From Pseudomonas fluorescens Q2-87 (lineage in GTDB: Bacteria; Pseudomonadota; Gammaproteobacteria; Pseudomonadales; Pseudomonadaceae): a stretch of DNA of 64,000 nt. The position numbers and the translations under genes were made by a program. This document shows positions 8,580 through 18,400 of the stretch, one piece after another (position 1 is the first letter of the stretch; each line of letters starts with the position of its first letter). The notes under the pieces are model-generated. The model was given only the letters and a program-made list of their open reading frames with translations, was not told where the DNA came from and did not search any database. The DNA lies in contig NZ_CM001558.1 in assembly GCF_000281895.1 (NCBI RefSeq), positions 3,600,556-3,664,555 on the forward strand, written 5' to 3'.

Positions 8580-9563
8580 CTAGCTGCCGAACGGCGGCAT
8601 CGGTATATCGGCGGGCTGCAGGCCCACCAGTGTCATGTATTCATAGATGTGCTGATAACCGGTTTGAGACTTGTAGCTTGTGCAGTCGGGTTGGGGTTTC
8701 CCACAGAGCCGCAGCTCCATGTTCGCGCTGCCCATTCCCCATTGCGTATAGTTCAGGTTGTTATTCACAACCTTGTCTATGCCGGAACACACCGTGTTCC
8801 TTGTGTCTTTATCAATGGGATTGCTCTCATAAAGGGTCAGAGAGTAATCGAGAGACGTTGCGCACCACGCCATCGGAATAACATCCAGGGTGTTGTAGAT
8901 ACGCAGCGCATTACCGGCCATCTGCTTATTGAAATAGCTGGCGAAAAAGCCATCTCCCGCCGTGGGCGCAGCAAAGGTCTCGCAGAAGAAAGTGAAGCCC
9001 GGAAATTTGTCCTTCAGATAAAGCGCGAGCACTGACATGAGTGCACCGCCGAGGCTATGACCAACCAAACGGATGTTCGTCCCACTTTGCTGCTTTCCTA
9101 GAAAATCGCTCAGTGTACCCTGAGAATTAGAGGCCGTCGTCAGTATCGCGTTAACACCATCCGCCGTTCCTTGGGCAATACTCGCCGCCCCCTGGTAGCC
9201 CGGAATAACGCTCTGCAACGGCACCATTGGGAAAATATCGAGATCGTCCACCTGATCCTTCAAAGAATCCGCGAGGGTCCCACTCGTCACCACGACGATG
9301 TCGTTCCCACTTCTCCCGCCGGTCAGCACCACGGTGATGTGCGCCGTGTACTCGCCATCCGTTACCAGCGCGGGGCCCCAAGCTACGGCATAGCCACCGC
9401 CTACCTTCGAGCCATTGAGGCGCGTAAGAATATTGTCTTTGACCTGGCTCGGCGTGGGGTTCTTGATGTCTTTCCAGGACTGCGAATACAACGCCGCATT
9501 ATTGACCACGAAAGCATGTGTAAGACTGATTTGCCTTTGCAGAAGTGTGTCTGGGGTAGTCAT
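8580..9563 (-). CDS. Lipase family protein (class 3, alpha/beta hydrolase)
   Basis: A 327-residue protein with the nucleophile elbow VGHSLGGAL (Ser near residue 171) and the fold order of class 3 lipases; the residues after the elbow (FAAPTAGDGFF, then DVIPMAW) fit the acid of the triad. Family enzymes cleave acyl esters of glycerides or phospholipids. No signal peptide is visible, so it is cytoplasmic or leaves by a specialised secretion system. It has a good ribosome site (AAGGAGCAGTC before ATG). It is divergent from the large unknown gene at 9.97 kb and could be an effector-type lipase, but nothing proves that. Confidence 0.75.
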   Translation of the reverse strand: MTTPDTLLQRQISLTHAFVVNNAALYSQSWKDIKNPTPSQVKDNILTRLNGSKVGGGYAVAWGPALVTDGEYTAHITVVLTGGRSGNDIVVVTSGTLADSLKDQVDDLDIFPMVPLQSVIPGYQGAASIAQGTADGVNAILTTASNSQGTLSDFLGKQQSGTNIRLVGHSLGGALMSVLALYLKDKFPGFTFFCETFAAPTAGDGFFASYFNKQMAGNALRIYNTLDVIPMAWCATSLDYSLTLYESNPIDKDTRNTVCSGIDKVVNNNLNYTQWGMGSANMELRLCGKPQPDCTSYKSQTGYQHIYEYMTLVGLQPADIPMPPFGS

Positions 9564-9971
9564 GACTGCTCCTTGTCTCGAAGAAAGTTTTCAAAGGACC
9601 CAACGAAAACCTATGGCAGCCGTCGATCCTTCTGGGCCAGCAAGACCGAGTGTAGACGCAATTTTTTCAAGCGCGAGGGTGATGCCGCCTGCTGGGCTAT
9701 TCCGGCCAGGCTTGCTGCCACATCAGCGGGTATTTGTCTGACTCACGCAAGGTGAGTTGGGCAGACGCTTACAGTGATGGGAATAAATTAATGAATTAAC
9801 CGCTCTCCTTTTGGAACGTTTTTTCCACCACGGTCACTCAGGTTTAAGAATGTCGCCGCTCATAGCGTCCAGGTTGAGATGTGTCGAAGCGGGGAGTGAT
9901 TTATGGGTGGGTGCGTAGGCCACCGGGATCGTTTGCATTCTTCTATCTGCCGATCACCAGAGGGTAATGCC
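9564..9971. other. Divergent intergenic region
   Basis: About 408 bases between the lipase and the rightward unknown gene. It contains an inverted repeat around 9737-9767 (core ACTCAC-GCAAG-GTGAGT) and an HrpL-box-like sequence listed separately. No gene seen. Confidence 0.5.
9813..9840 (+). promoter_or_regulatory. Possible hrp box (HrpL-type ECF sigma promoter)
   Basis: GGAACG, then 15 bases, then TCACTCA. The published consensus is GGAACC, 15-16 bases, CCACNNA, so each half has one mismatch. It points rightward and lies about 130 bp before ATG 9972. A single match by eye in a window of this size can be chance. Confidence 0.35.
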
Positions 9972-11624
9972 ATGGATACGATTAATGTAAGTGCAAGCCG
10001 CGAGCAGACGCGTGTACCTGATGAGCTACAGCACGATGCAGTGCAACAGGCCCCTCACTCTCCTAACCTCGGCGCTATCGGGTTAGCGATGAGCATGCGG
10101 CTTGAAAAACATTTCGAGGCTCACCTCGAAACAGACGCTGGCTCCGGTCAACCCGCTGCCCCGGCCTCAAGCGTGCGCAACACGGAGCTGAACGCCATTC
10201 GCGATGACCGTGCTCAACGGTTAGAGGCAGGAGGCTACAACGTCCATGACATGGAGAAGGCGGAGAAAAACGCAGCCAGAGCCGACAGACTGTTTGCGTC
10301 AATAAAGTCAGGTATGGGGGGAACGCCCTTTGCGGCGCTTACCGAGGCAGGTAATTTCAAGCCGTCCATCCTCCAGGTAGCGGGCCAGCATGCCAATACA
10401 GTACGCGAAGCGGCTATAGAGAACGCTATGTCATGCTTGTATGCCGGCATGGCTGATGCTGCCGGCAATAAGATGATTGCAGGCTTCAAGCCTGGTTATT
10501 ACCTTAAACCCGATAGCGACACACTGCACCCGTCGCTGCAAGCATCGGTGGCGGAAAAGCTGCTGGCATTGGACAAAGGTCCATTGCGCAATGCCTTCGA
10601 CGAAGCCAATAAATGGCTCACCGGGTTTGCCGTACGTAATACCGCAATGTACGCGTCGACGCTTGCCATGACGGCTGCTGGCAAAGAGAATCTGGATGCA
10701 ATCCTGCAACCCGCCCTGCGTCCAGTCACGGCTATCATCGTGGGTATGGCAATTGAACATTACAATGTGAGCCGCGATCGCACGAACCATTTAGCTGATC
10801 CTGCAATGCTCTATGGTCGTCGAGATGCTGTACCTGAGGGGCAGGCTCATAAGCCTGTCGCTCAAGAGACCGAATGGCTGGATGACTTCGAGACTTTAAA
10901 GGATCTCGATGCCACTGCCCTGGTTAAGATGGTCTCCGCGCGCCTTGGTGAAGGCGCGGCTACGGCTCTGAATGCGGTCATCAGCGGCGACGCCTTGAAA
11001 GAGATAGCAGACCCGGTCAGTGTTGTAGGAAACGGTCTCCTGATTGGGGGGTTTTCTGCGATGGGCGCGGCTACAGCCGCCACAGCTAATTTAGCCAAGT
11101 CTAAGGAGCTGGGAAAAATGGCGGCTACCGCAGCCTCGGAGGGTGTAAAAAATGTATTGGGTACTCTGGCTTTCGGGCTGTGGGCAGCTGGCGCCTCGCT
11201 AGGTGGGTCAGTGCCGAAAAAAGCCACTGCGGTGGTCGATGCCCATGTACCAAAAGCAATAGAAGGGAGCGCAGATGCAGTCGGCAGGGTGGCGGTCAAC
11301 GGCGGTGAGCTTGCGCTCAAGACATCGCTCACCGGTGTCAAATTTGCCAAGGAGACAGCTGTTTCAGGGGCCAATCACACCAAACATGCAGCTCAAGCGG
11401 CAAAGGATGGAGTCATCAGCGCCGCTAGCGCCATTGGCACCACCTCTCAATCGACCTGGCACAAAAGCATTGGAGCTCTTAGGCAACGAACGGTGGACAC
11501 TTCTCAAGGCCAAGCCATTCCGGGTCAGGACATACCCATGCAGCCGCTCGCAGTTACGCAGGGCCAAGCATCGTCCTCAGCGCCCATGCGCCCCCCTGCT
11601 CAGGATGATAGCGATATCGTGTAG
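9972..11624 (+). CDS. Unknown protein, possible type III effector
   Basis: Start chosen at ATG 9972; an open upstream extension from 9903 looks non-coding. The 550-residue product has a polar Ser/Gln-rich start (MDTINVSASREQTRV), no signal peptide, a mostly alpha-helical middle, Ala/Gly-rich hydrophobic stretches at about residues 355-430 (for example GLLIGGFSAMGAATAATA) and a disordered Gln/Pro-rich tail. I recognise no catalytic motif. A hrp-box-like sequence upstream, a divergent lipase and the surrounding gene debris suggest an acquired secreted effector. Against this, there is an acidic residue at position 2 and no chaperone gene alongside. Function unknown. Confidence 0.6.
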   Translation: MDTINVSASREQTRVPDELQHDAVQQAPHSPNLGAIGLAMSMRLEKHFEAHLETDAGSGQPAAPASSVRNTELNAIRDDRAQRLEAGGYNVHDMEKAEKNAARADRLFASIKSGMGGTPFAALTEAGNFKPSILQVAGQHANTVREAAIENAMSCLYAGMADAAGNKMIAGFKPGYYLKPDSDTLHPSLQASVAEKLLALDKGPLRNAFDEANKWLTGFAVRNTAMYASTLAMTAAGKENLDAILQPALRPVTAIIVGMAIEHYNVSRDRTNHLADPAMLYGRRDAVPEGQAHKPVAQETEWLDDFETLKDLDATALVKMVSARLGEGAATALNAVISGDALKEIADPVSVVGNGLLIGGFSAMGAATAATANLAKSKELGKMAATAASEGVKNVLGTLAFGLWAAGASLGGSVPKKATAVVDAHVPKAIEGSADAVGRVAVNGGELALKTSLTGVKFAKETAVSGANHTKHAAQAAKDGVISAASAIGTTSQSTWHKSIGALRQRTVDTSQGQAIPGQDIPMQPLAVTQGQASSSAPMRPPAQDDSDIV

Positions 11625-11849
11625 CAGCGTTCCTCGGCGCTCATAGTAATTTTTCCTTAACCTTTGGTTTTAGTTGGATCAGGGCTAGGAACATTACAGT
11701 CACCGACCTTTCGAAGGATGCCTTGCATATCTATGTAAGTCTGGCATCGCTGATCGCTGCCAGCCACATCACTCGAAAACCCATGGGCTCCTTCTAAATA
11801 AAGGCAGCGCCCGCTTTCGCGAGCGCCACCTTCATCAACTACCCGCTGA

Positions 11850-11975
11850 TCAGGCCTTCTTGCCCGCCTCCTCCAGGGTCTTTTCAGCATTGAACCCGTC
11901 GAAGTTCGCAAACACGCCCATAAAGCCCGGCACGGTCACTTCGCGCGCCCAGTCGCGCTGCAGTTCGCAGTACAT
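11850..11975 (-). pseudogene. C-terminal fragment of an unidentified gene
   Basis: Reading leftward to TGA at 11850-11852 gives about 42 residues with coding character (QMYCELQRDWAREV, then FMGVFANFDGFNAEK, ending AGKKA). It runs straight into the oppositely oriented LysR fragment, so the junction near 11975 marks a rearrangement. I do not recognise the parent family. Confidence 0.4.
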
Positions 11976-12288
11976 CTGCTTGCGCGTCGCGGTCCCACTC
12001 TCGTTCGGTCCGACTCATTTCGCGCCTGTACTGGCGGAAATGGCACGCCGCCATCCTCAGCTTCATATGCAGACCTGCTACAGCGATCGCTTCGTTGACC
12101 TCATCACCGAAGGGTACGATTGCGCAATCCGGGTGGGTTACCTCCATGACTCCAACTTGATCGCAAGGCGTATTGGCCCGGTCTACACCAAGCTCGTCGC
12201 GAGCCCTGACTACATCAAGGCGCACGGGGCACCCGCGACCGCAGGGCCGGTGTCACATCAGGATGAAGCCCTGAGGGCATTATCGTAG
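11970..12288 (+). pseudogene. Fragment of a LysR family regulator (effector-binding domain)
   Basis: The frame contains LRVAVPLSFGPTHFAPVLAE, then LITEGYDCAIRVGYLHDSNL and LVASPDYIKAHG, a clear middle portion of a LysR effector domain. The N-terminal HTH is missing and the match stops near 12245, so both ends are gone. Confidence 0.7.
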
Positions 12289-12363
12289 GGTTGGCTGAGG
12301 GAGCGACGGGCGTGAATCAAGGTCCAACGCTTTGTTTGTCCAAGCCAAGACAGGAGATGTGAT

Positions 12364-12564
12364 TTGATTCGACGCCCGCAACAGTCAATGCGTCGAACTG
12401 CATTTTTTGCAGACACAACGGCGCTGATCCTGTTTTTCACAACCACCGGCATTATCAATGAACGCTTCATTGCCGGCATGACATGGGATCAGGTTCTTCA
12501 TGCGCGCCTTCTGGGCGCAGCGTTGATGGTGCCCGTCGCGAGACCTATGGGTGGCTCAGCCTGA
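12364..12564 (+). pseudogene. N-terminal fragment of an L-alanine exporter AlaE-like protein
   Basis: About 55 residues resemble the start of AlaE-type exporters: ADTTALILFFTTTGIINERF then IAGMTWDQVLHARLLGAALM and VPVARPMG. The family normally continues to about 150 residues; here a stop follows almost at once. It is one of several truncated genes abutting the siderophore locus. Confidence 0.6.
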
Positions 12565-12599
12565 TCGGACAGCACCGGTTATTTACCGGTGTTATCCGA
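12565..12599 (-). terminator. Terminator-like hairpin after the aminotransferase gene
   Basis: Nested arms TCGGA/TCCGA and CACCGGT/ACCGGTG (inner loop TATTT) lie 12 bases beyond the stop of the leftward aminotransferase gene. There is no T run, so termination is less certain. Confidence 0.4.
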
Positions 12600-12610
12600 C
12601 CCAGCGCTCA

Positions 12611-14011
12611 TCAACTCAGCGCATGATCCAACGCGATCTGGAACTTCTCCACCAGCAGATCGATCTCCGCCGCCTGGATCGTCAACGGCGGCAGGAACCG
12701 CACGACAGCCCCATGACGCCCACCCAGCTCAATAATGACGCCCTCTCGCAGACATTGGTGTTGGATGGCCTTCGCCATGACGCCGTTGGCCGGTGCGACA
12801 CGTGCGCCCTCGGTCGCCGTCGAGACGATTTCGACGCCCACCATCAGGCCACGTCCGCGAACCTGCCCGATGCACGGGTAGTCGCGTTGCAGCTGCCGAA
12901 GTTGAGTCATCAAGCGCTCGCCCATGACCTCGGCGTGGGTCGCCAGGCCTTGTTCCTGGAGGTAGCGCAACGTCGCGGTGCCCGCAGCCATGGCCATCTG
13001 GTTGCCCCGGAAAGTACCGGCATGGGCCCCAGGTTTCCAGAGGTCCAAGGCTTCGCGGTAAACCATGACCGCCAGAGGAAGACCACCGCCGATGGCTTTG
13101 GAAAGGACCAGGATATCGGGCTCGATTCCCGCGTGTTCAAACGCGAACATCCGTCCGGTACGGCCTAATCCGGTCTGGACCTCATCGACGATCAACGCGA
13201 CACCGTGCTGCAGAGTCAGTTTACGCAACCCCTGAAGCCAGCGCGCCGGCGCGGGAATCACGCCGCCTTCCCCCTGCACCACCTCAACCACCACCGCGGC
13301 GGGTGGAAGGACTCCAGACTCGGGGTCCGTCAATAATTGCTCGATGTAGCTCAGCCCCGCATCGATCCCCGCCTCGCCGCCGATACCGAATGGGCAGCGG
13401 TAATCATAGGGATACGGCAACACCTGCACGTCCGCCATCAGCGAGCCGGGCAATTGCTTGGGCCCCAGGTTGCCCATCAAGCTCAAGGCGCCCTGGGTCA
13501 TGCCGTGATAACCACCGGAAAAACAGAAGATACCTTTGCGACCCGTCGCGATCTTCGCGAGCTTGAGGGCCGCTTCAATCCCGTCCGCCCCTGTCGGCCC
13601 ACAGAATTGGATGCGCGCTTGCGCTGCGAATGCCGGCGGCAATGCCGCGAACAGCGCCTCGACAAACGCATCCTTGACCGGGGTGGTCAGGTCGAGTGTG
13701 TGCAAGGGCAAGCCGGAATCGAGTGTCGCTCGCATCGCGTCGATGGTCACCGGATGGTTGTGACCGAGCGCCAGTGTCCCGGCACCGGCCAGACAATCCA
13801 TGAACACCTGGCCGCGCGTGTCCTGCACGTAGAGCCCATGGGCCTCCTTGAGGGCCAAAGGAATACGTCGTGGATAAGAGCGCGCATTGGATTCGCGTGC
13901 GGCCTGGCGTTCAAGCAAGTCGTCCGGCGTGAATTCACGCGGTGGCTGCTGACGGAAATGCTCGAGGGTGAAAATCGAACCGGACTCGGTCCAGCGATGA
14001 AGACTTTCCAT
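12611..14011 (-). CDS. Diaminobutyrate-2-oxoglutarate aminotransferase (PvdH-like)
   Basis: A class III PLP aminotransferase of 466 residues. Start chosen at ATG 14011, seven bases after AAGGA. Visible motifs are CGPTGADGIEAALKLA, FSGGYHGMTQGALS, VVVEVVQGEGG, DEVQTGLGRTG and the PLP lysine in LSKAIGGGLP (near residue 303). This family makes L-2,4-diaminobutyrate from aspartate semialdehyde and glutamate in the cytoplasm. An NRPS adenylation domain in the first synthetase carries a Dab-type specificity pocket, which gives the gene an obvious job. It is the second gene of a leftward pair with the MbtH-like gene. Confidence 0.88.
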   Translation of the reverse strand: MESLHRWTESGSIFTLEHFRQQPPREFTPDDLLERQAARESNARSYPRRIPLALKEAHGLYVQDTRGQVFMDCLAGAGTLALGHNHPVTIDAMRATLDSGLPLHTLDLTTPVKDAFVEALFAALPPAFAAQARIQFCGPTGADGIEAALKLAKIATGRKGIFCFSGGYHGMTQGALSLMGNLGPKQLPGSLMADVQVLPYPYDYRCPFGIGGEAGIDAGLSYIEQLLTDPESGVLPPAAVVVEVVQGEGGVIPAPARWLQGLRKLTLQHGVALIVDEVQTGLGRTGRMFAFEHAGIEPDILVLSKAIGGGLPLAVMVYREALDLWKPGAHAGTFRGNQMAMAAGTATLRYLQEQGLATHAEVMGERLMTQLRQLQRDYPCIGQVRGRGLMVGVEIVSTATEGARVAPANGVMAKAIQHQCLREGVIIELGGRHGAVVRFLPPLTIQAAEIDLLVEKFQIALDHALS

Positions 14012-14034
14012 GCGAATGTCCTTATAGGCGAGCG

Positions 14035-14250
14035 TCAGCGCTGTGGGGCGGCTTGCAGGGCCGTACGCAAACTGAGTGGGCGCATGTCCGTCCACTGCTC
14101 CTCGATCCAGGCCAGGCACTGGGCCTTGTTTCCCTGGTGGCCGGCCGCACGCCAGCCCTCGGGCAACGCCTTGTAATCCGGCCAGATCGAATACTGTTCC
14201 TCGTGATTGACCACCACGACAAAAGCGCTTTCAGGGTTATCCCAACTCAT
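14035..14250 (-). CDS. MbtH-like protein
   Basis: A 71-residue protein with the MbtH signature: [19 protein letters not shown], then [14 protein letters not shown] and TDMRPLSLR. MbtH proteins bind adenylation domains and are needed for folding or activity of many NRPS modules. A good ribosome site (AAGGAAA) precedes ATG 14250. It starts the leftward transcript whose promoter is shared with the divergent hydroxylase/NRPS operon. Confidence 0.95.
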   Translation of the reverse strand: MSWDNPESAFVVVVNHEEQYSIWPDYKALPEGWRAAGHQGNKAQCLAWIEEQWTDMRPLSLRTALQAAPQR

Positions 14251-14326
14251 TTTTCATTTCCTTGTACGAGCGTTATCCAATAAAGCCTGAGGCCTGCGAG
14301 AGCGATGATTCTGGCAGCCAAAAACC

Positions 14327-14357
14327 AATAATGCGAATGTTAATAAATATTATTAAC
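14327..14357. promoter_or_regulatory. Candidate Fur operator in the divergent siderophore promoter
   Basis: A 19-base inverted repeat, GTTAATAA-ATA-TTATTAAC, lies at 14339-14357, overlapped on the left by a weaker Fur-box-like 19-mer at 14327-14345 (12 of 19 matches to the classical box, counted by eye). It is about 90 bases from both divergent starts (MbtH leftward, hydroxylase rightward), a sensible place for iron-dependent repression of both operons. Confidence 0.5.
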
Positions 14358-14451
14358 ACCTGCATTGAGTATCGGATAGTATTTCTCGCCTCCAATAAAC
14401 GCACTACAAAGTGGCGTTTCGACACATGACCAAAAAATGAGGGAACGATAG

Positions 14452-15438
14452 ATGGGACGGGACGTCGGGCATTCATCAGGGTTATCCGTGCGCCCACTTC
14501 TGGTGCACAAAACGTTGCCATTGCTGGTTGAGCCGCTTGACCGCACACGTCCGTGCCTGAGCGAGCTCCACGGGCTGGTCGAGGACCACTTGCACGAGGC
14601 CGGCGCCCTGCTTCTGCGCGGGTTCGATGTGCTCGGGGAACATGCCTTCCAGGCGCTTGCCCGCGGTTTCGGCCATGAGTTGCTCACGTACGAGTTTGGC
14701 TCGACCCCGCGCAAAGCGATTGAGCCAGGCGTCTACACGTCGACCGAATACCCCGCCCATCAAACCATTCCCCTGCACAACGAGCAGTCCTACACCCTGC
14801 AATGGCCCATGAAGATCTGGTTCCACTGCGTCCAGCCGAGTGTCGAAGGTGGCGAAACGCCTATCGCCGACAGTCGTCGCATCTTCCAGCAGCTCGATCC
14901 CGCCTTGCGTCAGCGCTTCATCGATAAACGGCTGATGTACGTGCGCAATTACGGCAACGGCCTGGATTTGTCCTGGGAACAGGCCTTTAACACCGAGGAC
15001 CGCGCAGTGGCTGAAGCCTACTGCCGGGCCAATCGCATTGCGTTCGAATGGAAGGACGACGGCGAGTTGCGCACCCGCCAGATCTGCCAGGCCGTTGCCC
15101 GTCATCCTAGAACCCAGGCGTGGGTCTGGTTCAACCAGGCGCACCTGTTCCACGTGTCCAATCTTGCCCCGGCGATCCGTGAAAGCCTCATGGCGGTGGT
15201 CGATGATGATCCGTTCGATCTGCCCCGTAATGTCTATTACGGCGACGGCAGCGAGCTGGAAGAAAGCGCCCTGGAGGACATTCGCGGGGTGCTGGCCGAG
15301 AACAGCGTTTATTTCCCCTGGGAAAAAGGCGACGTACTGATGCTCGACAACATGCTGGTTGCCCATGGGCGCGCCAGCTTCAAAGGGCACCGACAAGTGA
15401 TCGTCGCCATGGCCGAACCTGCCCAGGAGCAAAACTGA
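14452..15438 (+). CDS. SyrP/TauD-type Fe(II)/2-oxoglutarate hydroxylase (probable aspartyl beta-hydroxylase)
   Basis: A 328-residue TauD-fold dioxygenase. The iron triad is HNE in IPLHNEQSY (residues about 109-111) with the distal His in LVAHGRASFKG. Relatives such as SyrP hydroxylate the beta carbon of Asp or His while it is bound to an NRPS carrier domain. Free-standing aspartyl hydroxylases are a recognised siderophore subtype. It is the first gene of the rightward operon: only one base separates its stop from the first NRPS. The Asp module opening that synthetase is its likely substrate. Assignment of Asp rather than His rests on position, not on proven residues. Confidence 0.82.
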   Translation: MGRDVGHSSGLSVRPLLVHKTLPLLVEPLDRTRPCLSELHGLVEDHLHEAGALLLRGFDVLGEHAFQALARGFGHELLTYEFGSTPRKAIEPGVYTSTEYPAHQTIPLHNEQSYTLQWPMKIWFHCVQPSVEGGETPIADSRRIFQQLDPALRQRFIDKRLMYVRNYGNGLDLSWEQAFNTEDRAVAEAYCRANRIAFEWKDDGELRTRQICQAVARHPRTQAWVWFNQAHLFHVSNLAPAIRESLMAVVDDDPFDLPRNVYYGDGSELEESALEDIRGVLAENSVYFPWEKGDVLMLDNMLVAHGRASFKGHRQVIVAMAEPAQEQN

Positions 15439-15439
15439 C

Positions 15440-18400
15440 ATGACGTCCACCCTCTTGCAGCCGGCCAGCCCCGGCCAACAGGCCCTATGGCAGTTTCACC
15501 AGCTCAACCCGAGCAGTCATGCCTACAACATGGTTGCCGCGCGCGAGCTGCGAGCAGACCTGGACGCCGCAGCGCTGTGCGCAGCCTTCGCGCGCATCGT
15601 CGAACACTGCGAAACGCTGCATTGCGGCTATCGGGAAGTCGAGGGGCAACTGTGGATGTCGCGCCCCGAGCAGATCAGGGTCAACGCAACCTGGGAGTGC
15701 CTCGACGACCTCGACACGGCGGGGGTCAAGGCGTGGATCGAACAGCATGCCGACCAGCCGTTCGATCTCGCCTCGGCAGACATCTGTCGCCTGCGCTTGC
15801 TGCGCAATCAGGGACGACTTTATTTATGCATGGCGGCGCACCACATCAGCGGCGACTTCCTCAGCGTTGAATGGATGCTCAAGCTGACCTTCGCCGCCTA
15901 CCATGCCCAAACCACAGGCGAACCGCTGACCCTGCCAGAACCAGGCCTGTATTTCGAGTGGTTGAACGACCACCGAGGGATGCTCGAAGAGAGCAAAATC
16001 GCCGCCCTGGCCAGTTACTGGCAAGGGCAGCTCAGCGGGGCGCCCTCAGCCCTGGAACTGACACCGGACCGCCCTCGCTCACGCACGCCCAACTACGAAG
16101 GTGACGAATTCGAATGCCTGCTCGATGAGCGCCAGAGCAGCCATTTGCGAACGATGGCCGACGCCCATGACGTCAGCCTGTTTGTGCTACTGGCCGGGCT
16201 GTTCCAGGTGTTCCTGCATCGCTGCAGCGATCAGGACGACTTCCTGATCGGCACGCCGACCATGGATCGACACAAAGCCAAATACAAGAACCTGATGGGG
16301 TTTACCCTCAATAGCCTGCCGCTACGCGCGCGCTTCGAGCACAACCCGACCCTGGCCGATTGCTTGCGCGACGTCGCGCAACAAATGCGTGAAGGCTTGC
16401 GTCATCGCCGCTATCCATCGGTGCGCATGCAGGAACATCTCGGCAACGGCCCGTTGTTTCGCTGCATGCTGACCTACATGCCCAGCCGCCGCGATGATCA
16501 GTTCGGTGAATACAGCGTGCAAGAACACCTGTTCACCCAACGCGGCGCGGCCAACGACCTCAATCTGCGCTGGCAGGACGATGGCGTCCAATTGCTCGCG
16601 CAATGGCGTTTTCGCACTGACCTGTTCGATGCGCGGCGTATCGCCCGCCTGGCCGAAGATTTCGTCTGGTTTGCCGGTCAGGCCCAGCAGTTTCCCAACG
16701 TACGGGTCAGCGACCTGCCAGCCTGCCCACCGTCCGCTGCGTCCAGCTGCCAGGGCCCGAACAGCCAGCCAGCCTTTGCAACCGCTGTCGAAGCCTTCGA
16801 ACATCAGGTACGCACGCACCCTGATCGAATCGCCCTGAGCGATGCCAACGGCTCACTGACCTACGCCCAACTGGACCAGGCAGCCCAAGCGCTGGCTCAA
16901 CAGTTGCGTAGCGCCGGGACAGGCCCTGGCCAGATTGTCGCCCTGGCCCTGCCGCGGGGCCGCGCGTTGATGACGGCCATGCTGGCCAGCTGGAAACTGG
17001 GCGCGGCTTATCTATGCCTGGACCCGGCGCTGCCTGAATCACGACGCCAGCAGCTGCTTGATGACAGCGCCGCCAGCGTATTGATCGGCCCTGATCAAAC
17101 CCTGCGTTGCCTGACCCAAGGCACGGGCAGCGCGGCGATAAGTCCGCGGTCCGCCCACCCTCGGCAACTGGCCTACCTGATCTATACCTCCGGTTCCACA
17201 GGCACGCCCAAAGCCGTGGGCGTCACCCAGGGCAACCTGATTCACTACGTCGATGGGGTGATGCGCAGTCTTGCGCTGAGCGAAGGCGCCAGCCTGACGG
17301 CCTTGGCCAGCGTGGCCGCGGACCTGGGCTACACCGCCTGGTTTGGCGCGTTGCTGACCGGCCGGACCCTGCGCCTGATCGACGAGCAACTGGCCGCTGA
17401 CCCTGAAGAACTGGCGCAAAGCCTGGCCGCCGCGCCAGTCGATTGCCTGAAGATCGTGCCTTCGCACCTCAACGCCCTGCTCGCGGTTGCCGCCCCGGAA
17501 CGCCTGCTCCCGCGCCAATGCCTGGTGCTGGGCGGTGAAGGCCTGGACCTGACGCTGGTCAAGCGCCTGCAGGCGTTGCTGCCAAGCTGCCGGATCATCA
17601 ACCATTACGGCCCCACCGAAACCACCGTCGGTTGCCTGACCCAACCTGTGACAGGTGCCGAGGAGAGCCTTTCCGGATTCGCACCGATTGGCTCGCCACT
17701 GGCCAATGTCGATGTACACGTGCTCGATCGCTATCTGCATCCGATGCCACTGGGCAACGCCGGCGAGCTCTATATCGGTGGCCCTGGCGTTGCCGATGGA
17801 TACCTGGGGCAGCCAGGTCTCACGGCACAGCGTTTCATCCCCAACCCGTTCAGCGGCGCGGGCGAACGCCTGTATCGCACCGGTGACCGCGCGCGACTGC
17901 TGCCTTCCGGCGCCGTGGAATTTCTTGGCCGCATCGATGATCAAGTCAAGATCCGCGGTTTTCGCGTCGAGCCAGGGGAAATCGAAGCCTGCCTCAAGGC
18001 CTGTGACGGCGTGCGCGAGGCCGTCGTCGTGGCGCGGACACTCGGCGACCAGGAGGCGACAAAACTGATTGCCTACCTGGTGCCGGACTCCGGGCTGGAT
18101 CGCGAACAGCTGCGTCGACAACTGGCTGAGCAACTGCCCGAGCCGATGCTGCCGAGCCTGTACGTCGAGCTGAGCGAACTGCCTCGCCTTGCCAACGGCA
18201 AAGTCGACCGACACAACCTGCCCTCGCCACAACAGAGTCCGCGACAAGACACGCTTGAGGTTGCGCCTCGCGATCCGGTTGAAGCGCTGCTGATGACGCT
18301 GTGGTGCGAGGTACTCGGCAAACCCTCGCTGTCGATCCACGACGACTTCTTTGCCTTGGGTGGCGACTCGATCCTGGCGCTGCAATTAATTGCCGGCGCG

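Larger units (their letters stand above)
11625..12610. other. Region of gene fragments between the accessory patch and the siderophore locus
   Basis: Nearly 1 kb with no intact gene. It contains a C-terminal fragment on the minus strand, a LysR effector-domain fragment and an AlaE-like N-terminal fragment (listed separately). A minus-strand frame covering 11657-11911 has no recognisable similarity. Confidence 0.6.

Noticed and set aside
9903..9971. Upstream extension of the unknown 550-residue protein
   Set aside because: The extension has poor coding character and no ribosome site; ATG 9972 is preceded by an AGAGGG stretch (AGAGGGTAATGCC).
14251..14451. PvdS-type iron-starvation promoter (TAAAT-N15-17-CGT) for the siderophore operon
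   Set aside because: A TAAAT is present at 14344 but no CGT lies at the required distance.
17039..18385. Long antisense open frames inside the NRPS genes (also at 19022, 22349, 36474)
   Set aside because: These are shadows of high-GC coding sequence on the other strand, without ribosome sites or recognisable domains.
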